NCBI GenBank assembly: GCA_910575835.1
Contig: CAJTGB010000023.1
Location: forward strand, 1 to 64,000
Reading direction: 5' to 3'
DNA: 64,000 bases
From: Lachnospiraceae bacterium
Lineage (GTDB): Bacteria > Bacillota > Clostridia > Lachnospirales > Lachnospiraceae
Position numbers and translations under genes: made by a program. The notes under the pieces are model-generated. The model ran no database searches and was not told the DNA's origin. It saw only the letters and a program-made list of their open reading frames with translations. Shown piece after piece: positions 9,198 to 18,088 of this stretch (position 1 is its first letter; each line of letters opens with the position of its first letter).

Positions 9198-9950
9198 TCA
9201 ATTCAGATGATTCCCGATAAATGCGAGCGTCTTATCATACACCTCCTGTTTCCATTTAAGAGACAGGAACCGGTGATTCGCTCCTTCCACAATGTTAAGC
9301 TCACAGCAGTCTCCATAGATATGTTTCAGTATATAAGAACTTTCTACAGGGATATCCGCGTCATTCGTACCATGGATCAGCATCACAGGCCCTTGATAGC
9401 CCTTAGCCATTTCCTGAAAATTCATCCGGCACGCCTCCTCCATAAATTCCCTGGAAAGCTCCAGCCCGTCAATATCCCAGCCCCGTTCCGTCGGACCGTT
9501 CATGCTTCTCGTCCTCTGTCCCGCCTGATAAGGCATCGTAAGAGCCGTCGCCCATCCGAATACGCCTGCCGGCCGAAGCTTCGGCGCCTCTACGACCGCG
9601 ATCAGCGCCCCCATGCTGTGCCCTCCCAGAAAGATATTCCGGCTGTCTACATAGTCCTGTCCGGCCGCCCACCGATAGATCGCTTCCGTCTCATTCATCT
9701 CGCTTCCGATCGTCATCTCATGGAAATCGCCGTCGCTCTCCCCGGTTCCATAAAAATCATACCGGATCACACAGAATCCTGCCTTTACCGCCGCCCTGGC
9801 AAATTCCTCATACAACCTCTGCGGCCCTGTCTTCCATACCGTGAATCCGTGTAAGAATATAATCGCAGGAAACTTCTCTCCTTCGTCCGGTGTTCTGACA
9901 TTTCCCCTTAAAAGCCGCCCGTTTACATCTAATTCCGTAGCAATATACAT
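9198..9950 (-). CDS. Alpha/beta hydrolase (serine esterase type)
   Basis: A 250-residue single-domain hydrolase of the dienelactone hydrolase/acyl-esterase type. Visible are FLHGFTVWKTG (oxyanion region, residues about 32-42), YDFYGTGESDG, the nucleophile elbow GGHSMGA, an acid in LIHGTNDADIPV and the C-terminal His of EGANHRFLS. The start at 9950 is preferred, with TAGGAG upstream; the frame stays open to 10013. It lies between the TRAP permease and the LarA-family gene, so it could release a hydroxy acid from an ester or lactone after uptake (inference). It has no signal peptide and is cytoplasmic. Confidence 0.85.
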   Translation of the reverse strand: MYIATELDVNGRLLRGNVRTPDEGEKFPAIIFLHGFTVWKTGPQRLYEEFARAAVKAGFCVIRYDFYGTGESDGDFHEMTIGSEMNETEAIYRWAAGQDYVDSRNIFLGGHSMGALIAVVEAPKLRPAGVFGWATALTMPYQAGQRTRSMNGPTERGWDIDGLELSREFMEEACRMNFQEMAKGYQGPVMLIHGTNDADIPVESSYILKHIYGDCCELNIVEGANHRFLSLKWKQEVYDKTLAFIGNHLN

Positions 9951-9979
9951 AATACAATCTCCTAATTCTTTTATTCTCG

Positions 9980-10044
9980 CTAGTACAACGAAAAGTAAGT
10001 TTTGACAAGTCAAACTGCCGATTACTTAATATTCGTTGTACTAG
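9980..10044. repeat. Intra-operon inverted repeat overlapping the dctM stop codon
   Basis: CTAGTACAACGAA (9980-9992) and TTCGTTGTACTAG (10032-10044) are a perfect 13-bp inverted repeat, extended inward by AGTAA/TTACT. The outer arm contains the dctM stop codon (10041-10043). There is no T-tract on the minus-strand side, so an RNA processing or mRNA-stability hairpin, partial attenuator or remnant of a small mobile element are all possible. Confidence 0.7.
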
Positions 10045-11330
10045 ATCATTCCCAACAGCCTTGGAAGGCACAGCACCAGTTCCGGAAATACGATCATGAC
10101 CGCCAATACGATATAAAGGATCGCTATTGTCGCCAATGCGCTCGGCAGCGTCTTCTCCAGCGACACTCCTCCGATCCGCATGGTAATAAACAGGTTCGGG
10201 CCAAGCGGCGGCGTCAGCATACCGATGCAGAGGTTCACAACCATCATAACGCCGATAAAGATCTCGTGATATCCCAGCTGCGTGAGTAACGGAACTACGA
10301 TCGGCGCAAATAAGATCACGCTTGAATTCGTATCAATAAACATTCCTACCACCAGAAGAATCAGATTGATCAGAATCATTATGACGATCTTACTGCTCGT
10401 CACAGATAAGATGCCGCTTGCGATCGTAGACGGAATATCACCCAGAGTAAGAATCCTGCCAAATGTATTCGCGCCGCCGAACAGAATCATGATCGTAGCC
10501 GATGTGATCGCAGCGTCAACCAGTGATTCCTTAAGCCCCTGCCAGGTAAGCGTCTTATAGATGAATCTGCTGACTATCAGAGAATAGACGACACCGACCA
10601 CCGCCGACTCCGTCGGGGTAAATACGCCGGTATAGATGCCTCCAAGCACGATGACCGGCATAAGCAGCGCCCAGATGCCTTCTTTTATGGTCTTTGCTTT
10701 GGAATTCTTCTCTTCGGATAACTCTTCGCCTCTGTAGTTGTTCTTTTTTGAAATCCATTTGTTATAGACGATCAGTCCCACGCCCATCAATATGCCCGGA
10801 ATGACGCCCGCCATGAACAGGGTAGTCGTCGAACACCCGATCGTCACCGCGAACATGATCATCGGAATACTGGGCGGTATAACCGGGCCGATGGTAGAAC
10901 CTGCCGCAAGCAGCGAGGCTGAATATTCCTTCCCGTATCCCTGCTTCACCATCGCCGGAATCATGATCCCTCCGATCGCCGCCGCAGTCGCCGGGCCGGA
11001 ACCGGATATAGCCGCAAACAGCATGCTGGCAACGATCGCCGCCGTGCCAAGTCCCCCTGCGGAATTACCTGTAAAAGCTTCCGCAATGTCGACCAGCTTC
11101 TTCGCCAGTCCCCCTTTTGACATCAGCGTGCCGACCAGCATAAAAAACGGGATCGCCATCAGCGGGAAGGAATCACAGCTCTTCACCATAGACTGCGCAA
11201 GCATGAGATCCATTCCCTGCCCCGGAAAATAGACTGCAAACACAACCAACGCCGAGAGCGCAAGCGCCGCGAATATCGGAACCGTCAGGAACAACAGAAT
11301 CAGTAAAGTGACGATAAGAACTGCGATCAT
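10041..11330 (-). CDS. dctM: TRAP transporter large permease DctM
   Basis: Large membrane subunit of a tripartite ATP-independent periplasmic transporter, carrying out sodium- or proton-driven uptake of an organic acid. The 429 residues form about twelve hydrophobic segments with the family's characteristic stretches: PIFAALALSALVVF near the N-terminus, IPFFMLVGTLMSKGGLAKKLVD, SGSGPATAAAIGGIMIPAM and GMLTPPLGPNLF. The gene overlaps the dctQ stop by four bases (ATGA), indicating translational coupling. The substrate is not determined by this subunit. Confidence 0.95.
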   Translation of the reverse strand: MIAVLIVTLLILLFLTVPIFAALALSALVVFAVYFPGQGMDLMLAQSMVKSCDSFPLMAIPFFMLVGTLMSKGGLAKKLVDIAEAFTGNSAGGLGTAAIVASMLFAAISGSGPATAAAIGGIMIPAMVKQGYGKEYSASLLAAGSTIGPVIPPSIPMIMFAVTIGCSTTTLFMAGVIPGILMGVGLIVYNKWISKKNNYRGEELSEEKNSKAKTIKEGIWALLMPVIVLGGIYTGVFTPTESAVVGVVYSLIVSRFIYKTLTWQGLKESLVDAAITSATIMILFGGANTFGRILTLGDIPSTIASGILSVTSSKIVIMILINLILLVVGMFIDTNSSVILFAPIVVPLLTQLGYHEIFIGVMMVVNLCIGMLTPPLGPNLFITMRIGGVSLEKTLPSALATIAILYIVLAVMIVFPELVLCLPRLLGMI

Positions 11331-11821
11331 GACTCCTCCACCTCCTTCTTTGCGCTGCGGATACTCCGAACTTCTCTTTCAATGATACGGACAGAGAAGC
11401 CCAATGTCCCCAGCACGCCCGCCAGATACAATACCCAGGTCGGAAGCCACGGGATCGCCGGGAATGTCTGGTTAGTAAGCATCGTATTTTGCATCACGGC
11501 GAATATCTTATAGCTGAGAAACAGGCCGAATACCACACAGATGATGTCTCCGGCTATAAACGCCAGTTTTCCTTTCTTTTCTCCCAGAATCATGGTTATG
11601 ACCGTAACCTGGAGATGCGCTCCCTCAAGTCCCGCCAGGCTTACGCCGCAGAATGTCATCCAGGTGAACAATATACGTGCCGCCTGTTCTGTCCAGGAAG
11701 CGGTATAGCCAAATCCAAATCTGGTCACAACATTTACAAACAAGATGACCGTCATGATCACGAATAACACGATAATGATTGCCTTCTCTATATTATCATA
11801 CCAAGGAGCCTTTTTTCCCAT
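11327..11821 (-). CDS. dctQ: TRAP transporter small permease DctQ
   Basis: Small membrane subunit of the TRAP transporter, 164 residues with four predicted helices (about 12-32, 48-66, 84-108 and 124-146) and the typical AARILFTWMTFCGVSLAG segment after helix 2 begins. It pairs with DctM and receives substrate from the DctP lipoprotein encoded 29 bp upstream. The start follows AAAGGAG. Confidence 0.92.
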   Translation of the reverse strand: MGKKAPWYDNIEKAIIIVLFVIMTVILFVNVVTRFGFGYTASWTEQAARILFTWMTFCGVSLAGLEGAHLQVTVITMILGEKKGKLAFIAGDIICVVFGLFLSYKIFAVMQNTMLTNQTFPAIPWLPTWVLYLAGVLGTLGFSVRIIEREVRSIRSAKKEVEES

Positions 11822-11850
11822 GTCAAATCTCCTTTTCCTCTATTCTTTTT

Positions 11851-12921
11851 CTATTTCTTGTCATTAACCGCCTCGATCTGTTCGATCAGATCCGCATTGC
11901 CGGACTGTGCAGACTCAAAAGAATCATATACTTCCTGCGCCGCTTCACGGAAATCCGCCCTCTGGTCGTCAGTAAGCTCGATGATCTTCGTACCTGAATC
12001 AATGATCGTCTGCTTATCCTTCTCAACATCTTTCAGCACCTCTTCCCTCTCCCATACGGTCGCTTCCGCCGCCGCTTCTTCCAGCACTGACTTCTGGTCA
12101 TCGGTAAGCTTTTCCCAGGTGATCGCAGAAACCATCAGCGGATCAGCGTCATAGATGTGCTGTGTCTCCACCACATAATCCTGAACTTCATAGAAACGTG
12201 AATTAACGATATTCGTATATGGATTCTCCTGCGCATCTATCGTCCCCTGCTGAAGCGCCGTATACACTTCTGACATCGCCATCGGTGTCGCGGACGCGCC
12301 GAATGCGTTAAAATGCTGCATATGATACTGGCTGTCCATGGTACGGATCTTAATACCCTTCATATCCGCCGGAGCCGTTACTTCCTTTTTGCAGGTAAGG
12401 TTCCTCCATCCCTGGGTCATATATGACAATACATGGAACCCTGAGCCTTCCAACGCATCTGCCACATCCTGCCCGATCTCTCCGTCCAGTACCTCTTCCG
12501 CCGCCGCTTCGTTCTTAAATAAATACGGAACATCGAATACTGACATTGCGGACGTGAACCCGCTTAAAGCTGCTGTAGACGGAGCCATCAAATCAAGTGT
12601 TCCCATCTGAAGTTGTTCTGCCATCGCCGTGTTGTCGCCAAGCTCGGAATTCGGATACACCTCGATCACCAGCGCGCCGTCCGATTTCTCATTTACCAGC
12701 TCCGCAAACTTATCGAGACCCTTGTCCAGTGAGTTGCCGTCCGCAACTACATGCCCCAGACGGAGAACCATCGCATCCCCTGATTTCCCTGAATCACTCT
12801 CGCTTCCTTCATTCTTTGCAGCCGTGTTGCCTTCCGTGGACGCTGTCTGCCCTTTGCAGCCGCTTAATGCCATACCCGCCGTTAACAGAAGCGCTGTAAT
12901 TACCGCCAGTCTTTTTTTCAT
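11851..12921 (-). CDS. dctP: TRAP transporter solute-binding lipoprotein DctP
   Basis: Extracytoplasmic binding protein, 356 residues, with lipobox LSGC (Cys22) and a Ser/Glu-rich linker to about residue 50. Family hallmarks are LRLGHVVADGNSLDKG, GWRNLTCKKEVTAPADMKGIKIRT (carrying the arginine that usually binds a ligand carboxylate) and IDAQENPYTNI, so the ligand is probably an organic acid. It is the first gene of the operon and starts after AGGAGGG. Its closest visible relative in the window is the C-terminal half of the regulator encoded at 5773-7815. Confidence 0.95.
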   Translation of the reverse strand: MKKRLAVITALLLTAGMALSGCKGQTASTEGNTAAKNEGSESDSGKSGDAMVLRLGHVVADGNSLDKGLDKFAELVNEKSDGALVIEVYPNSELGDNTAMAEQLQMGTLDLMAPSTAALSGFTSAMSVFDVPYLFKNEAAAEEVLDGEIGQDVADALEGSGFHVLSYMTQGWRNLTCKKEVTAPADMKGIKIRTMDSQYHMQHFNAFGASATPMAMSEVYTALQQGTIDAQENPYTNIVNSRFYEVQDYVVETQHIYDADPLMVSAITWEKLTDDQKSVLEEAAAEATVWEREEVLKDVEKDKQTIIDSGTKIIELTDDQRADFREAAQEVYDSFESAQSGNADLIEQIEAVNDKK

Positions 12922-13007
12922 TGTCTTTCCCTCCTATGATTCATTTTTTCGTTCGTTTACTTAGATAATCGTTCTTATTATTTGTAGCTTTTAGACAATT
13001 ATTTAAG

Positions 13008-13058
13008 AAAACTCCCGTTGTTTATGTATATATTTTACACAAAAACAACGGGAGTTTT
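13008..13058 (-). terminator. Terminator-like hairpin between the PucR-type gene and dctP
   Basis: Arms 13008-13023 and 13043-13058 are a perfect 16-bp inverted repeat (core ACTCCCGTTGTTT) with a 19-nt AT-rich loop. On the minus strand it follows the regulator gene ending at 13111 and is followed by a short T-rich tract, consistent with intrinsic termination before the dctP promoter. An operator function cannot be excluded. Confidence 0.6.
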
Positions 13059-13110
13059 AAATATCGTAGACCAACAATAACACTGCTCAAAACAGTGCAC
13101 AAAACACATA

Positions 13111-14181
13111 TCACAGATTCCTGCTCCGGTAATATTCACAGATAAGCATAAGCAGAAACTTATCTCCGTCAGAATTCATCGGGTCGATCTTAAGAAGGCC
13201 GCACAGCTTTTTCACATGCAGCATCATCGTATTCCTGTGGACGTAACCGCTCTTCGACGCGCGGGAGATGTTCATACCGCTCTCCAGCAACATCTGTGCC
13301 GTCTTAATTAATTCAGGTTCTTTTTCTAATTTTTCCGCGTACGGCTCCAGAAAATGCCTAAGCTCCTCCTGCCCGGTATTATAAAATGTATATTCGACAA
13401 GATAATCTTCAGCATAATAGATATCCTGCCGTATCCTGCCCTTCTGCCTCCTCTCGCCGACCGCCCTTTTGGTCGTGAGCGCCGCATTCAGGCTGAACCT
13501 GTATTCTTCTGCCTGTTTTACCATAGTGCCGATATAAATCTGCGGAACATATCCGTATTTATCCAATATAAATCCCTGGATCCCTCTGAAGTATTCATCG
13601 CATTGGCTCTTCACCGTCTTATCGGAATCCGGCACATATTTACACAAGATAATCCGTCCTTCTTCGATAGATTCACAGATATCCTGGGGTGACGTTTTCC
13701 CATACCGCTTGATGAGCTCCGTCATGCCGTCCGTCTCCTTGTACCGGCTCTCAATCACGCACACGACGCGTTCAAGAGCCATCTCCTTTTTTAACTTCTC
13801 AGCCAGGAGCACGGCATATATGCGCATTTCCATTGAATCCGCATAGAACAGTATCCGCAAAAGCCTTTTTTCTTCATTATCTTCGAACTCTCTTCTCTTC
13901 ATTCCTTTGCAGCGAAAATCCGCCATGCTAAGAAGACTGTCCAGCATCCTCTCGGCTTCTGTCTCATCCTTGTACCCGTCTGCCCTGACCTCCATAAGAA
14001 GCTGGCGGTCAGGGGCAAGAGTCTTGGTAATTCTGTAAAAATCATCCTCTTCTATATCCGCATAATACTCCTGTCTTGCGATCGTATTCCCATTCGGACC
14101 GGTTATTCTGATGTTGCTTAGCGGAAACGCCTCGCTAAGAAGTATAAATAATTGTTTGATATTGTCGATATTGTTCTTCAT
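13111..14181 (-). CDS. PucR/CdaR-type transcriptional regulator
   Basis: A 356-residue soluble DNA-binding protein. The C-terminal 65 residues form a PucR-type helix-turn-helix (AQMLLESGMNISRASKSGYVHRNTMMLHVKKLCGLLKIDP). The N-terminal half is a weakly conserved sensory region and the middle resembles the regulator core of the family. It lies directly upstream of, and in the same direction as, the TRAP operon, separated by a hairpin, so it probably regulates that operon together with the fusion regulator encoded at 5773-7815. The effector is unknown. Confidence 0.8.
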   Translation of the reverse strand: MKNNIDNIKQLFILLSEAFPLSNIRITGPNGNTIARQEYYADIEEDDFYRITKTLAPDRQLLMEVRADGYKDETEAERMLDSLLSMADFRCKGMKRREFEDNEEKRLLRILFYADSMEMRIYAVLLAEKLKKEMALERVVCVIESRYKETDGMTELIKRYGKTSPQDICESIEEGRIILCKYVPDSDKTVKSQCDEYFRGIQGFILDKYGYVPQIYIGTMVKQAEEYRFSLNAALTTKRAVGERRQKGRIRQDIYYAEDYLVEYTFYNTGQEELRHFLEPYAEKLEKEPELIKTAQMLLESGMNISRASKSGYVHRNTMMLHVKKLCGLLKIDPMNSDGDKFLLMLICEYYRSRNL

Positions 14182-14270
14182 AATTTCCCACTGGATACAC
14201 CCTTCGATCTCGCATTACGAACATTTTATCACGGCTCTTATACTAAGACAAGGACAATAGAAATATATCA

Positions 14271-14299
14271 TTGAAATTTCTCCGGTTTTTCTGTACACT
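14271..14299 (+). promoter_or_regulatory. SigA-type promoter of the second chemoreceptor gene
   Basis: TTGAAA (14271-14276) and TACACT (14294-14299) are separated by 17 bp and lie about 45 bp before the start codon at 14346, with AAAGGAGA as ribosome binding site between. Confidence 0.65.
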
Positions 14300-14345
14300 A
14301 TAAGTAAGCGTTATTGTGAACTTTTATGTCAAAGGAGATTTTCAA

Positions 14346-16022
14346 ATGAAAAAAGCAATGAAACAATCAAAACTCATCGCTATTATGAACGGCGTATCTA
14401 TCTCTGCGCTGATCTTAATGGCGCTGCTGCTTCTGGTGTACGCCAATGTAGATAAGGAGCTCTCGAAAAATAACGAAGACCGGTTTAATCTGACCTACAA
14501 CGCCAACCGGTTCATGAACGGCTCTGCTTATCTGACTAATGAAGTGCGCGCTTATGCCGCAACCGGGGAACAGGAACACTACGACAACTACTGGAATGAG
14601 ATCAACACTCTTAAGAACCGCGACCAGGGTGTAGCCGCCATGCAGGAGATCGGGATCACGCCCGAAGAACAGGGCATGATCGACGAGATGTCCGCCCTCT
14701 CTAATAAGCTGGTTCCCCTCGAAGAGGACGCCATGAATAACGTGCAGGAGAATCGTCTTCAGAAGGCTTTGGACTATGTCTACGGAAGCGAATACAGCTC
14801 ATCCATCGCCCAGATCAATTCTATCAAGGAACAGTTTCTCTCTGCCTTAGATACACGTACTATGGAAGAGATCCAGACATTGAACCTCCGGCTGATGATC
14901 GTCCGTATCCTGATATATCTTGCAATGGCTCTGGTAGCGGTCATGCAGATTATCGTAATGCTCGTCACACGCAGGAATATCCTTCATCCGATCATCGCAG
15001 TCCGGGATCAGATGGGTGAGATCTCTCTGGGGAATCTCTCGGCCGAATTCCCGCTGGAAGCTGATACCTCCGAGATCGGTATGCTGGTCGCTTCCATCCA
15101 TGAGACCAAGAAAGAACTGAAGAATTACATACATGATATCGACTCCAAGCTGGCGCAGATGGCGCAGGGTAAGATGAATCTTACCATTGATACAGATTAC
15201 CGGGGAGAATTCCTTCCGATCCAGAACGCCCTCCGGCAGATCTTGGATTCTCTGAATCTGGCTCTCTCCCGGATCAATCACACTGCCAGCCAGGTGTCCG
15301 ACGAGTCGGAGCAGATGGCGTCCGATGCCCAGATCCTCTCCGCAGGCGCCGCCGAACAGGCTTCGGCCATCCAGGAGCTATCCGCCAATATCCAGTCCTT
15401 GTCCGGTCAGGTAACTTCTACCTCACAGGACGCTGACAAGGCACGGCAGGCTTCCATGGATTCAGCCGCACAATTGACCGCATGCAGCAAGAAGATGGAA
15501 CAACTGACATCTGCTATGGGCGATATCTCCGAAGCTTCACAGAAGATCAACGGAATCATCAAAACTATCGAAGATATCTCCTTCCAGACGAATATCCTTG
15601 CGATCAACGCATCGGTGGAGGCCGCCCGCGCAGGTACTTACGGCAGAGGCTTCGCCGTCGTTGCAGACGAAGTACAAAGCCTGGCCAACAAAAGCTCGGT
15701 TGCTGCCAAGGATATCACGAAGCTTATCGAGAACTCTCTGGAACTTGTCCAGCACGGAACCACACTGTCCGGCGACACAACAGAAGCGCTCGCCATCGGT
15801 GTGGCAGGCTCTAAGAGCACTGCCGATCTGATCCAGAAGATCGCCGATTCCGCACAGCAGCAGGCATTGTCATTGGAACAGCTTACAGGCGGTGTAGAAC
15901 AGATTTCCGATGTCGTTCAGACCAACACCGCGACCGCGGAGAAATCAGCCGCTTCCGCAAGCGAACTTCACAAACAGGCGGAAGAGCTGAAACAATCAGT
16001 CCAGAAATTCAAGCTTCGATAG
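14346..16022 (+). CDS. Methyl-accepting chemotaxis protein with HAMP domain
   Basis: Chemoreceptor, 558 residues. TM1 is about residues 12-32, the extracytoplasmic helical sensor about 33-182, TM2 about 184-208, HAMP about 208-262, and the signalling domain about 300-558, with the tip [21 protein letters not shown]. The start at 14346 is used because AAAGGAGA lies seven bases upstream; an in-frame codon at 14316 lacks one. It is a single-gene unit with its own promoter and a terminator-like hairpin. Ligand unknown; it may serve the same behaviour as the other receptor at 1457-3043. Confidence 0.93.
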   Translation: MKKAMKQSKLIAIMNGVSISALILMALLLLVYANVDKELSKNNEDRFNLTYNANRFMNGSAYLTNEVRAYAATGEQEHYDNYWNEINTLKNRDQGVAAMQEIGITPEEQGMIDEMSALSNKLVPLEEDAMNNVQENRLQKALDYVYGSEYSSSIAQINSIKEQFLSALDTRTMEEIQTLNLRLMIVRILIYLAMALVAVMQIIVMLVTRRNILHPIIAVRDQMGEISLGNLSAEFPLEADTSEIGMLVASIHETKKELKNYIHDIDSKLAQMAQGKMNLTIDTDYRGEFLPIQNALRQILDSLNLALSRINHTASQVSDESEQMASDAQILSAGAAEQASAIQELSANIQSLSGQVTSTSQDADKARQASMDSAAQLTACSKKMEQLTSAMGDISEASQKINGIIKTIEDISFQTNILAINASVEAARAGTYGRGFAVVADEVQSLANKSSVAAKDITKLIENSLELVQHGTTLSGDTTEALAIGVAGSKSTADLIQKIADSAQQQALSLEQLTGGVEQISDVVQTNTATAEKSAASASELHKQAEELKQSVQKFKLR

Positions 16023-16055
16023 TACATAGCTACAGTCGGATATAATTACAGTTAA

Positions 16056-16090
16056 ACGGGGCTGCCGGGATTCATTCCCGGCAGCCCCGT
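16056..16090. terminator. GC-rich terminator hairpin between convergent genes
   Basis: A perfect 15-bp stem (16056-16070 with 16076-16090, ACGGGGCTGCCGGGA) and a 5-base loop lie between the chemoreceptor and the zinc-ribbon gene. The T-tract is weak on both sides; the position suggests shared bidirectional use. Confidence 0.75.
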
Positions 16091-16114
16091 ATGATTTAAC
16101 AGGTATCGAGATAT

Positions 16115-16531
16115 CTATTTTAACAGAACAAACACTATCAATGCGGCAACGATCACAATTGCAATTGCAAGGATGATGATCGGAAGCTTGGACATCTTCT
16201 CATCGTCATCATAGTCATAATCATCATCATAATCGTCCTCATAATCATCTTCGATCTCTTGCCGGCGTTTGGTCTTTTTCGGCTTTTTCTTGCCGTCTCC
16301 TACCGCGAGCATCTCGTCATATGCTCTGCGCATCTCTTCTTCCCGTTTCTTACGGACATTTTTCGGCGGTATATTGGAATATCTCTGTTCCTCTTCATCG
16401 TCAACATCTTCTTCGTTTCTCTCTATCGACTTCTGGGGAACCTTAAACTTCTTCTTGCAGTTATAGCACAAGAGATAGTTCGGATCTTTCTTTCCCTGCT
16501 TTAATTCCTGGCCGCATATTGGACATTTCAT
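16115..16531 (-). CDS. Zinc-ribbon protein with acidic linker and C-terminal membrane anchor
   Basis: 138 residues. The N-terminus is a zinc ribbon (CPICGQ at 3-8, CYNCKK at 22-27). A charged region follows, ending in a run of Asp, Glu and Tyr (about residues 92-112). The last 24 residues are a hydrophobic helix (LPIIILAIAIVIVAALIVFVLLK), giving a tail-anchored, cytoplasm-facing protein. The function is unknown. The Asp/Glu/Tyr run is low complexity and is encoded by repetitive GAT/GAC/TAT codons. It is transcribed alone and convergent with the chemoreceptor. Confidence 0.75.
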   Translation of the reverse strand: MKCPICGQELKQGKKDPNYLLCYNCKKKFKVPQKSIERNEEDVDDEEEQRYSNIPPKNVRKKREEEMRRAYDEMLAVGDGKKKPKKTKRRQEIEDDYEDDYDDDYDYDDDEKMSKLPIIILAIAIVIVAALIVFVLLK

Positions 16532-16644
16532 CAGAATATGTTCCTCCTCTTGTTGTAATCTTATAGAAATCCTTGCATTTTACACGTATACGGTCATTAT
16601 ACTACATCCATATCAAAAATTCAAAATTTTTTTACAAAAAATCC

Positions 16645-16682
16645 CCGAAAAAAGGACTGACAGCGATTGCCGCGCCAGTCCT
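16645..16682 (-). terminator. Intrinsic terminator of the htrA-like gene
   Basis: On the minus strand AGGACTG (16682-16676) pairs with CAGTCCT (16659-16653) around a 16-base, partly pairing loop and is followed by a T-run, ending the protease transcript. Confidence 0.75.
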
Positions 16683-16693
16683 CTTCCTGTATA

Positions 16694-17953
16694 CTATTTT
16701 GATGCGCTTCCAAGCGTTACTTCAACATCCTGACTCTTATATTCTCCGTTGTTAGCCGGCATCTCGACAGTCAGTGTCACCGTCTCCCCGGCCCTGTAAT
16801 ATTGAAGCTGCTCCTGAAGAGCTGCCATACTGTTGACTGCAGTACCGTTCAGCGCCGTGATCACAGATCCCTTCGTGATGCCTGCCCTTGCTGCTCCGCC
16901 GCCTCTGGTTACGTTCGAGATGTATACGCCTATCGGCATATTGTACATCTTGGAAGTATCCTGTGATACATCGACTCCCTCGATACCGATATACCCTCTC
17001 TCGTCTTCCGCAACCTTCGTCTTCGTCTCCTGGTTCATCAGCCCTTCAATGGTCTCTCTCGCTTCCGTGATCGGAATGGCATAGCCCATACCTTCTACCG
17101 CATCCATCGCAGCCTTAGCCGTATTGATCCCGATCACCTCGCCCTTGGCATTCAGCAGCGCGCCGCCGCTGTTTCCCGGATTGATTGCCGCATCCGTCTG
17201 GATCAAGCTGCTGTCAATTCCATCGATCGTCCTGTCCGTAGCTGAAATGATCCCTCTTGTGACAGACTGTCCGTATCCGAGTGCATTACCGATGGCAATA
17301 GCCTCTTCACCCACCTGGATCTGCTCCGAATCTCCTAACGTCGCTACAGCTATCTCATCCCTTGTGCTGTCCTTGATCTTTTCAAGCTCTACCGCTACCA
17401 CCGCCAGATCCCGGTTCGCATCCGTGCCCTTCACATTCGCCTCCACGCTCTCCTTATCTATAAAGGATACCGTCAGCGTATCGCAGCCTTCCACCACATG
17501 ATTGTTCGTCACGATCAGCAGTTCCGTATCATTCTGACCGATAATAATACCGGAACCTGCGCTCTCGCTCTCTCTCTCCTGTATGCCGCCGAAAAAGCTC
17601 TGAACCTGCTGAACGCTCATATTCGTGATCGAAACTACGGACGGCATCGTATTCTTGGTAATATCCGCCACATTGGATTCCACCGCGCTGTCTGAAGATG
17701 TGGTAAGCTTGGTATTGCCTACGACCTCCGTCTTCTTCGCGTCCTGCTCCCGCCCTCCTGTACCGAATGCCTTTTCCGCTACAAGGTTGCTCGTCTGAAA
17801 CGCCGCGCTCGCGGTTACTCCGAATATCAGTCCGAAGCATACCGTCTTCATCCACTTGGGAACTCCTGCCCTCTTATGCGGGCGTCCCTGATTCCTGTCA
17901 TCCTGTGTGTTCGGTTCCTGTCCCGGTGTATAATAAGTATATTGGTGATCCAT
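16694..17953 (-). CDS. HtrA/DegP-type membrane-anchored serine protease
   Basis: Envelope quality-control protease, 419 residues. Residues 1-33 are cytoplasmic, 35-53 form a single membrane anchor, about 95-280 are a trypsin-like domain, and about 305-405 a PDZ domain. The catalytic triad is His152 (TNNHVVEG), Asp182 (NRDLAVV) and Ser262 (NPGNSGGA). It is orientated with the protease outside. It is transcribed alone from its own promoter. In Firmicutes such proteases are often under cell-envelope stress control; no regulator gene is adjacent here. Confidence 0.92.
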   Translation of the reverse strand: MDHQYTYYTPGQEPNTQDDRNQGRPHKRAGVPKWMKTVCFGLIFGVTASAAFQTSNLVAEKAFGTGGREQDAKKTEVVGNTKLTTSSDSAVESNVADITKNTMPSVVSITNMSVQQVQSFFGGIQERESESAGSGIIIGQNDTELLIVTNNHVVEGCDTLTVSFIDKESVEANVKGTDANRDLAVVAVELEKIKDSTRDEIAVATLGDSEQIQVGEEAIAIGNALGYGQSVTRGIISATDRTIDGIDSSLIQTDAAINPGNSGGALLNAKGEVIGINTAKAAMDAVEGMGYAIPITEARETIEGLMNQETKTKVAEDERGYIGIEGVDVSQDTSKMYNMPIGVYISNVTRGGGAARAGITKGSVITALNGTAVNSMAALQEQLQYYRAGETVTLTVEMPANNGEYKSQDVEVTLGSASK

Positions 17954-17994
17954 ACTGATATCTCCTTTCGAATTTGCTCTTCTTAAGTTTCTGA

Positions 17995-18023
17995 TTCATA
18001 GTTTACCGCCAAATTGTGTTCAA
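17995..18023 (-). promoter_or_regulatory. SigA-type promoter of the htrA-like gene
   Basis: Minus-strand TTGAAC (18023-18018) and TATGAA (18000-17995) with a 17-bp spacer lie about 45 bp upstream of the protease start; AAAGGAG serves as ribosome binding site. Confidence 0.6.
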
Positions 18024-18088
18024 ACTGTGAAAGAACCGTGATAAAATCTTTAAATTACAAATTCGGATGGAAATACTTCCGGCGCCTT

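Noticed and set aside
16195-16265. A repetitive GAT/TAT-rich tract (low-complexity acidic region) as a possible CRISPR or microsatellite
   Set aside because: It is in frame within the zinc-ribbon protein gene and encodes the acidic linker; there are no spacers.
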